NCBI RefSeq assembly: GCF_000150275.1 | Contig: NW_002060955.1 | Span: 598,886 to 662,885, forward strand | Direction of reading: 5' to 3' | DNA length: 64,000 nucleotides | Origin: Trichoplax adhaerens | Taxonomy: Eukaryota > Placozoa > Uniplacotomia > Trichoplacea > Trichoplacidae | In this document: piece by piece, positions 56,201 through 64,000 of the stretch | How the letters are laid out: the number at the start of each line of letters is the position of its first letter | Position numbering within the stretch: the stretch's first letter is position 1 | Made by a program: the position numbers and the translations under genes | The notes under the pieces: generated by a model | The model's database searches: none | Seen by the model: the letters and a program-made list of their open reading frames with translations, nothing else | What the model was told of the DNA's origin: nothing

Positions 56201-59200
56201 ATAGGCTTAAGTAATGTCTAGTTGAAGGTGATTATATAATCTTGATATTGGGCAAGTTGCATCGAAGCTGGTCTAACTGGTCAACAGATGCCATAGAAAT
56301 AGGAGAGCATATTGAATTTGTTAACTTAAGGAAGTGAAAATTTACATAAGCTATTATTCTTCAAGCTAGCGTGTATATGCAAGTCTATTTAATGCTCTAT
56401 TACTCATATTAGTATTATGAAGAACGTTTGCATAAGTGCATCCTTGACTGTCTGACTTTACTTCAAGAGCTTTACATCAAAATGCATATTTGTCGTGACC
56501 AAATATGAGGGATTCATTTCATAAATAGCTATAACAAACTTTCATATTATTATTATTATCCACTCTACCACAGTGTCTTCATCGAAAGAGAGTGCTGACA
56601 GGCTTGTTTCTTTCTTATCGTCTTAACTGCAATCGCTATAGTTATTCCATGTTAATGATGGAAAAAACTTATTTCATGTATTCATTCTTTCTCGCAAAGT
56701 TGCCATACAATCATGTTCCAGTCTACTAGAGGGTCTTAATCTAAAGAAAGAGGTTGATCAAGTTGGATTTTTCTACATTGTGGAGGAGTGAATTTGGCAT
56801 AACTATTCTCCACGATATACTATATCTCTCTATTGTAAGCCCCCGTTGGACGAGACCGATCTATCCATTTCATCCATTACCTATACTAAACTCCGCTCAT
56901 GATTATCCTATAATCTACGGAAGTATCCTAATCGTAAGAAAGTGTTTACAGACTCGATGGACACATTTTGGGAATCCAATTAGCATGACTCTTCCTGACG
57001 CCATCTGGTAATCATGTTGCTACAGTACATCAAGCTCCTGTACAATTAATCTGCATTACTGGAGTAGGTTGATCCCTAGAAAGTGTCGATAGAGTTGTTT
57101 TTTTCCATGTTTAGCGTGAAATAGTTACGGTTGTTGGTCAAGATGTTGAAAATGAGGATAGTCACAGGTGAAGAATCACCATAGAAACACCATGGCATGG
57201 GATGTTACTGGCTATGGGCTAAGTAGCGTAACTTGTGATTAATGCATCGACAAGCTCTTTCCTGTTATTTAGCATTACTACTAGAATGGAATGAAATTAC
57301 TACAAGACTGTAGTAATACTCTTCCAAATGGATCCTGATCACGATATCGAGAAATCTTACCAACGTCGACGATTGGATTGTAAAAGCTAGATGCAAGATT
57401 GATTTTCAAACGGCCTTCTTACTATAGACTGATAGCGTTGTGGTTGTGTTACTATATTAGTAGGTAGACAGTAGCATGAAATCACGACTGTCTAGTCAAT
57501 AAATGCCACTCATCAATGCCTATCGAGAATAATACTACCACTGGATGGATATTACTGACTCTCCTTACCTCGATATCCGCTAATTTGGCTAGTGTTGTCT
57601 CCAAACTACTAACATCAGCATTTGGATGGAGGACATTGCTTTGGGTCATTTCCATCCACTGGCGTACAGCGTTCATTTTTCCTTCTGAATCCTAAAGTAG
57701 ATGAATTGACAAGATTAATAGGATGCTACAAGAGCCACAAATTCAATCAGCTTGCTTGAATATCCAATTTTACAGGCAAATATTGATTTTAAGGCAAGTT
57801 TGCAATGGACTTTCCCTCCATAACTGCAGCGTGGGTCGTCAACAAGTGGACAAATTAACTCGATATTGGCACAAGGAAATTTTGTCCCCATCGAGCATTG
57901 AACTAGACTGCCAACTGTAGTCATGACTAAAACACTACCCTCTTAACGCCTCAACGTCCATCGTCATGGCCTTGCCAGTGGCAAAACGTAAACGATCACT
58001 TTGATAACTCTACAGTATAGCAATAAATCAACGTATGATACACTATACTAGCCACCAATCACATTTATATCCAAGCTCAATCTCAACAAGATTGCACAGC
58101 TGGACTTGGACTGCACCTCCATCATTCGGCAATGGCATGGGATAATGTCCCTTTGAAGATATTTATTTTTGCTTTAATTGCTCATCATGGTGTCAGCCAT
58201 GATAATAAATATTATTGCATAGGGAGCACCAACGTTACTGTCCTTAAATTTATAAATGATGACCTCGTCCACAGCGGTATCACTGCATGCATTTGCTATC
58301 GATGATGGCGTCTGCAGGTTGTTGAGAAAGTATGCGATGTTGATTTTTGCAAATAATGCTCATCATGGCGTCAATCACGATAATAAATACTATTGCATAG
58401 GGAGCACCAACATTACTGTCCTTAAATTCATCAATGATGGCCTCGTCCACAGCGGTATCACTGCATGCATTTGCAATCGATGATGGCGTGTGAGGGGTTG
58501 TCGAGAATGTATGCGATGTTAATTTTTGCAAATAATGCTCATCATGGCGTCGATCATGATAATACAGTAAATTCTATTGCATAGGGACCACCAACGTTAC
58601 TGTCCTTAAATTTGTAAATGATTACCTCGTCTACAGCAGTATCATTGCATGCATTTGCAATCGATGATGGCGTGTGAGGGGTTATCGAGAATGGATGCGA
58701 TGTTGATTTTTGCAAATAATGCTCACTATGGCGTCTGTCATGATAATGAACAACAATCTTCGTGAATATTCCTAGTGACACTACCATACACATTACACAA
58801 TGGAAATCAATTAAAATATCTAGTCAAGAGTGGTATTCTACAGCTTCTTAAGCCATATTGAAAAAGGGGTCGCTGGTGGATGCATGCTGACAGGTCTACA
58901 CAGGCGAAAAGCCATCTAGAATCTGCTCAGCTCTTGCATTTGTCAACAGCATCGACAAATGCTACTAAATGGGCGTACCGTAGTAGCAAGCATAAAGTAA
59001 GATCATAAACTACAATCATGATTAGTGCTGTGCTACAGCACATTTCTCAAGATTATCGTGATGAGATAGACAGCAGGCATGATTAAAGGATGGCATTCGT
59101 TCTAGCGGATGTACTGTATTGCCGACAAATGGAATACAAAATTCATGTGGCCATGATAAAAGTAGAATAAGATAGATAACTACAGTAGTTATCAATGCTA

Positions 59201-62200
59201 ATATCTATAAGTGCACGCTAGTAGTTCAGTAGGCATGATTAAGGTAAACAGAATTGCTGATGCATCCATTCTTGCGAGGAAGCAAAACGATCTGGATTGA
59301 GCTCGAACCATTCATTCGTCAAGAGTATCGACAAAGAAAGTACTGAATATAAACATAGAAGCAGCAGAAGTAAAGTAAAATAATGTTATTAACATGATGA
59401 TTGCTCCTCTATTACTGTGGATGTCTGAAGAGGTTATGTCGATCAGACCAAGGGACTCATGACATATATATGTATAATCAGTTTCAGTTTAATTAATTAA
59501 TAAGAGTCTATCAGAGTCCCTGAGCAAACATGATTGATTTTGGTCCGGGTTGAAGGATGTCCGTGCATGATTTTTCTCTTCAATGCCAATATGGTCTTAA
59601 AACGGGGGGGGGGGGCCGGAGATAGAGCTATGGTTAATATAACAACATCGCAAAATCACCTAGGTCTAATTCTCGCTCGTTGAGTTATAATCCTTTAATC
59701 CTTAAGCTTATAGCACTGATCCATCATTGAAATTCACTGGTAAGTTGCAATCTAATTAAAGCACAGTAAAACTGAAATTTGGAAATCTCCATAACCGAAT
59801 TACCATCCATCATGGCGGCCATGACGTCAAGATATCAATCATCTTAATTGAAATGAGTCATTCTACGTCATTTATCCTATGGCTAGTCAACATCTAGCTA
59901 AGTCATCATCGCTGCCTCTTTAGTTGACTAAAAGATATTCCCTACCAGTAAATGTTCATCCTTAATACATGGCAAAGTCAATAATGATGTCATGGCAGCT
60001 ATCTTGACCGCTGTGCACCTCTACTACAGGTATTTATCCTGCAATAGTTTAGATATCGACAGGTACTATTGGGTGCGGCAGTTGAATAATCTCCTCCCAG
60101 TTTTAAATAAGGGATAGCCTATTCTAGCTACAATTTACCCTTTGGAGAATATTACAATCTGCCATTTACGTTCAAGTCAATAATGGTGTTGGACAGTACC
60201 ACTGATCTTCACTGCTGTTGGCGAGTACATATTGATTAGGAGTACTTATACTACAATGGTCTTGATTGTATATCCAAAAGTCCACAAGTCGCTCATATTA
60301 ACATCAACAACTTGCTGTTACTGATTTGCTAGAATGTAAATTAAATGTAGTTGAAATCGATTCCAACTAATAAATGCATGTACCGATTGCTATACCTAAT
60401 TTCATGAGTGATCGATTTATATACTTAGGTATCGTTATAGGCCTTAAACTTGATCATCCATATATGCTAACATCAATCACCATCGACTATTATGGAGATG
60501 CTAGTATGTAAATTGAAATTAATTCCAATCCATACCAATAGGCGTACATCGGCATGTAGGGATGCAAGTATCGATCAATATCATAAATGTAATCTAGCCA
60601 ACGAATACATAGCGCAATAGCAATATAGGCACCTAGGTAACTGCAATACGTTCATATTTCTACCGTCTACTTTTATGCATTATACAACACGTCGCCAAGA
60701 ATAAAGCAGAACTAAATATGAATGAATGATTATGGAATCTCTTAGTAGACTACAATTTATACGATTTATTTATAGTCAATAGGCTGAGTCCCGTGATTCA
60801 ACTTTGCAATTATAGGATGATAGGACTAGATGATATTGCAAATTGTTTAGCTTACGTTGATCAATACGGTAAACTAGTCGCTAATACTAACATCAACGAC
60901 TTGCTGCTATTGGATTGATTAGAATACAAATTGAATGTAATTGAAATCCATTCCAATTAATAAAAGCATGTACCGATTGCTATACATAATTTCATTCTAT
61001 CCGGCATTAAAGCATGAGTGATAAACTTATACGCCTATATAACCTAATAGGCTTTGCTTGAACTTGATCATCAATATTGGCTAGGACTACAAGTTGCTAA
61101 TACTAACATCAATCACCATTGACTTTTATGGACATGCTAGTATGTAAATTGAAATTAGCTCCTATTCATACCAATAGGCTAACATTGGCTTGTAGAGATA
61201 TAAGCATTGATCAATATCATCAACGTGATAAATGCAATAAATTCAATATTTCCACCATCTACTTTTATGCATTACATAACACGTCGTGAAGAATAAAGTA
61301 GATCTAAATGTAAATGAATGATTATGGAATCTCTGAATGGACTACAATTTATTTATAGTCAATAGACTGAGTCCCGTGATTCAACTTTACAATTATAGAA
61401 TGATAGGAGTAGATAGCATTGCAAATTGTTTAGCTTACGTTGATCAACACAGTAAATAACATCGTATTAACGCATGGTAGATGAAAATAGATGTGATACC
61501 ATCAGGGGAATTTATGGAAAGTGTTAGGGGAGAGTTAATATTTAATCTTTTCAGTTAGTTGCACAAGCAAAGGGAGGGAGATTATGTAAACTGTATTGGT
61601 TATGGACAAGGTAGTATTATTAGGTTAAATTACTTCTGCAAAACTCCAGTTGCTAAAATATTCTTAGCATCAGTGTATAGTGCATCAGTAGTACAAAATA
61701 GCAGCCATTAATAAGCTAAATCAAGTTAGATATAGGGGATTGTCTAGAAGCAAAATTGATACCGGGAAATCCTATAATTAAAAGTGCATATCTACAATAA
61801 ACATCTCCTAACTTAACGATTAAATCCTTCGATAAGATAGGAAGGGCATTTTATGCCAATCTTATACTATAATAGGTCGTAAAATTGAAAGTAAAGGATA
61901 AACAACCAGGCCAGTTGTTGTGATTTTATAAAACAAGCCACTTTGCTATACTCTAGTACTGTACTTTACCTGAATAATTAAGCTGGCAACAATCTTAGCT
62001 TTGATATGTTCTAATAATTCTACCATTTTCTTCCAGTCATCATTCATTTCATCTAGACGTTGCTGGAAGTGATCAAGGAAACCTTCGCCAAAATTCTCTT
62101 TCAACTGTGCTAATAGGCGTTCAAGCGAAGAACGGCGAGATTCGTTCGCTTTTACATCGTTAGAATATTCCTATAATGAATTATATGATAAATTGTTAGC

Positions 62201-63776
62201 AAAAAAAAGAAAACTATGGTTCTATTTTGAGTAAAAATTGGTTCTATGCCCACGGCTGTTATATATAAATTACAATGGTATAATTATTGCCAAGTTCTAG
62301 GTTAAGGTATAATTTATCAAGGAGAACCATTCCATCTACTTGGTTATAGGGCACTTGCAATAGCATAAATAAATTATACTGATGGAAATATTTGGTAGCT
62401 ATGAACAAACTTATGTTCTAATATCTGGACAAAATTTTTTTGCGTCTAAGAATATTCTGTATAAATTTTGGTACAATTGTGACAAAATATTAGATATAGA
62501 TAGTCAATATTTTTCTAAATTGCTATATGAATAATAAGTCTTACAGTATATGTATATAAGTGATCCTGCATCTATGACTAGCTAATCTAAATTAGTGTTA
62601 CATAATTATTTCAAAATACTAAATTACGGTATAGAATATTGACGAGAAATATTTTTCTATATTGCTATAGGTCACAAGCAATAATACGTATAAATCAGGC
62701 TGATAAATTATTGTAACAAAATATGGACTCATTCCATTTAAAATTTAAGTAAAATACTCCTACGTCCACGACTATGCCATAGAAATTGCAAAGGTACAAT
62801 TATTACAAAATATTAAACTATGGTATAAATTATCGCTAATAATTATTCTATCTGAATTGCTACAGCCGCTAGAGATCTATTTTAGAAATTTAAGCTATTA
62901 AGAGCTATTAGAACTATAATATTGTCCGTATATTATATCAGCAAATTCTAACTACTTAATAGGCTCGATTAACTACCTGCAATTGCTTTTCTTTATCGTC
63001 GGTATCTTGCAATACTTCTTGCGGCTCAATATCCGCATAAAATTCTTCAATTTTAGGTAATAATCCTGTTACCCATAAATTAAATGCTTCATATTCAGTA
63101 TCGAATGATTCAATTCTATTGCGGCTTTTATCAATCATAGCTTTTTGTCGAGCAGCTTTAATCTTGAGACTGTCGAATTGTCGAACAAGTTGATCTAAGC
63201 CTGGTTTAACACGTTTAGCTGCAAGATTGTCAGATGCCTTTAATTCTTGATAGTCTTTCTTCAGCGTAGTTATACGCTGGCGGCATTTATGAATTTGCGT
63301 CTGGAATAACTGTACAGAAATTATATCAAGATTAGAATAACTTCAGAGATACATAATGAATAAAAATTTACAAAAGATTCTACATTCTTAAGACGTTAGA
63401 ATTATATCATTCTACGCATGTTAAGGGAAATATAGACAGTATTGCTCACCAAAACGCCTTCAGCCCGAGCCTTGAAAGAATCAGCGTCATCAAGGATAGC
63501 TTGATCATCTTGTTGGATTAATTTTTGATGGCTATTTTCAAGCCATTGCTTAATGGATTCAATATCTTGAGCAAGTCCAGCTTCGTTATCTAAATCCAGG
63601 GATGATTGTGATTCCCGTTTACGTTCTTGAATAAAAGCAAAGTAACCCTGAAGATCGTTTTCTAACGAGTTTATATGCTCTTCTAAATCATTTCCGCTGT
63701 CATCAGACTCTTCTTCAACTAGGACAAGCGTATCGATAAAGGTCTTGAATTCTCCTTGCAATTGTGCACCTTTACG
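38282..63776 (-). CDS. DMD: Dystrophin/utrophin family protein, C-terminal ~2740 residues (5' part off the right edge)
   Basis: Cytoskeletal adaptor linking actin to the dystroglycan complex. Exons (minus): 63450-63776, 62977-63309, 61970-62170, 57569-57691, 54376-54666, 53954-54262, 53554-53859, 53108-53437, 52636-52929, 52221-52517, 51785-52081, 51391-51616, 46665-46873, 46204-46512, 45921-46096, 45661-45811, 45224-45544, 44908-45087, 44549-44731, 44070-44405, 43799-43953, 43520-43703, 43081-43407, 42771-43001, 42496-42630, 42133-42370, 41963-42014, 41800-41861, 41647-41721, 41290-41494, 41114-41199, 40897-40976, 40621-40698, 40394-40505, 40221-40275, 40012-40123, 39799-39935, 39636-39689, 39492-39554, 39341-39379, 39235-39256, 38997-39088, 38643-38904, 38282-38458. 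Order: about 17-18 spectrin repeats, WW ([23 protein letters not shown]), EF region ([39 protein letters not shown]), ZZ zinc finger ([29 protein letters not shown]), then two coiled coils ([27 protein letters not shown]). Actin-binding CH domains lie outside. All phases join. Confidence 0.93.
46874..51390 (-). other. Large dystrophin rod intron (4.5 kb)
   Basis: The phase-1 junction G|AA across it gives SLAESIVEQ, so no coding exon is needed inside. It contains an (AAAT)n tract at 50775-50827 and a run of exon-like sequence near 48500-49250 (separate entry). No repeat array seen. Confidence 0.65.
48506..48698 (-). pseudogene. Exon-like MFS-transporter-type fragment inside the dystrophin intron
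   Basis: A 193-nt open stretch flanked by a good acceptor (TTATTCTAG) and donor (CAG|GTAACT). It reads [14 protein letters not shown], then [18 protein letters not shown], which resembles the motif-C helix of major facilitator transporters such as MFSD1. Neighbouring hydrophobic frames (47989-48171 minus) could be related, but no full gene with consistent phases could be assembled. It may be a nested gene, a decayed copy, or chance. Confidence 0.2.
54667..57568 (-). other. Dystrophin intron (2.9 kb)
   Basis: Lies between phase-0 exons 57569-57691 and 54376-54666. Holds a perfect short hairpin at 55421-55448. Open frames such as 56754-57011 plus have no splice or family support. Confidence 0.6.
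55421..55448. repeat. Perfect 13-bp inverted repeat with a 2-nt loop
   Basis: GAGCAAGAAGAAA, then CC, then TTTCTTCTTGCTC: every base of the 13-bp arms pairs. It is preceded at about 55387-55402 by the near-palindrome ACACACGTGTAGTGTG. Could be a small hairpin in the pre-mRNA, or a leftover of a mobile element; too short for a microRNA precursor as it stands. Confidence 0.7.
58179..58760. repeat. Tandem repeat, about 180-bp unit, 3 full copies plus a partial
   Basis: The landmark TGCTCATCATGGCGTC occurs at about 58179, 58356, 58536 and 58720 (spacings 177, 180, 184). Shared phrases include TTGCATAGGGAGCACCAAC and ATCGATGATGGCGT. The minus strand stays open through the units because the period is close to a multiple of 3, but no start, splice site or family supports coding. 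Confidence 0.9.
60294..61470. repeat. Two-copy tandem duplication, about 590-bp unit
   Basis: Copy 1 (about 60294-60882) and copy 2 (about 60883-61470) share, in order, ACATCAAC(A/G)ACTTGCTG, GCATGTACCGATTGCTATAC, TGCTAGTATGTAAATTGAAA, TACTTTTATGCATTA, GACTGAGTCCCGTGATTCAA and GCTTACGTTGATCAA. Roughly 80-85% identical with several indels, so it is an old duplication within the intron. Confidence 0.85.
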
Positions 63777-64000
63777 CTAAATGATTAATTAAAATTGACT
63801 TCTATTAGATCTACAGAGATAGCATGCAATATCTACCATCAATCTAAACGATCAATCAAAATTGCTACTACAATCCAAAAGACAGTATGCAGAGTCTATC
63901 TTTAAGCTAAATAATCAATTAGAAGCTGCAATGTATTAAATGTATGGAGACATCAGGTATTCCGCTACGAGTTGCTTAATGCCCTAGTTAAAGTAACTTT
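63777..64000 (-). other. Partial dystrophin intron at the right edge
   Basis: AT-rich sequence upstream of the acceptor of exon 63450-63776. The preceding exon lies beyond the window. Confidence 0.7.

Larger units (their letters stand above)
57692..61969 (-). other. Dystrophin intron (4.3 kb)
   Basis: Lies between phase-0 exons 61970-62170 and 57569-57691. Contains the 180-bp tandem repeat at 58179-58760, a 12-G homopolymer at 59604-59615 and a 590-bp tandem duplication at 60294-61470. No nested gene seen. Confidence 0.65.

Noticed and set aside
58280-58793. Minus-strand frames across the 180-bp array as a gene
   Set aside because: The period is close to a multiple of three, so an open frame persists by construction; no splice borders fit the dystrophin phases and none is needed.
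59604-59615. 12-G homopolymer as a quadruplex element
   Set aside because: A single uninterrupted run; no set of four separated G tracts nearby, and such runs are often assembly or polymerase artefacts.

Overview
The window looks like nuclear DNA from an early-branching, intron-rich animal with a compact AT-rich genome. A placozoan is my best guess, inferred from gene content and architecture rather than from any marker sequence. The genes are animal genes (dystrophin, FANCB, PLK4, a diaphanous formin, TDRD3, soluble epoxide hydrolase). Most introns are about 70-400 bp with GT-AG borders. No bacterial genes, operons, CRISPR arrays, rRNA or convincing tRNA genes were seen. All six genes were rebuilt by hand from splice sites, reading frame and family resemblance, so the exon borders are predictions.

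Layout, left to right: (1) 38-5128, minus: N-terminal half of a diaphanous-related formin, with an AT-AC (U12-type) intron at 752-869. (2) 5129-10611: intergenic, dominated by a ~174-bp satellite and GTAC-rich palindromic DNA. A 50-N gap at 7020-7069 separates two near-identical blocks (4533-7019 and 7070-9971), which look like one locus assembled twice. (3) 10612-14979, plus: TDRD3-like gene whose 3' part is an array of 84-bp exons with their introns in 183-bp units; no Tudor or UBA domain was found. (4) 16026-19804, minus: complete FANCB, 11 exons, about 856 aa. (5) 22840-28093, plus: complete PLK4, 14 exons, about 673 aa, with the beta-TrCP degron but no polo box 3. (6) 29754-35663, minus: soluble epoxide hydrolase (EPHX2 type) whose N-terminal phosphatase has lost every catalytic motif. 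(7) 38282-63776, minus: the C-terminal ~2740 residues of dystrophin, 44 exons, with much of the spectrin rod in WW-EF-ZZ-coiled-coil order.

Gene orientation: DIAPH and TDRD3 diverge, TDRD3 and FANCB converge on a palindromic poly(A) signal, FANCB and PLK4 diverge, PLK4 and EPHX2 converge, and EPHX2 lies downstream of dystrophin on the same strand. TDRD3 (TOP3B partner), FANCB (Fanconi core) and PLK4 (centriole duplication) are neighbours with genome-maintenance roles, but nothing here shows they are co-regulated.

The non-coding space holds several unrelated tandem arrays with similar periods (about 174-187 bp). No transposon with recognisable transposase or reverse transcriptase was seen. 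The most rewarding points are the AT-AC intron, the TDRD3 exon array, the dead phosphatase half of EPHX2, the repeat-per-exon design of the dystrophin rod, and the probable false duplication around the gap.
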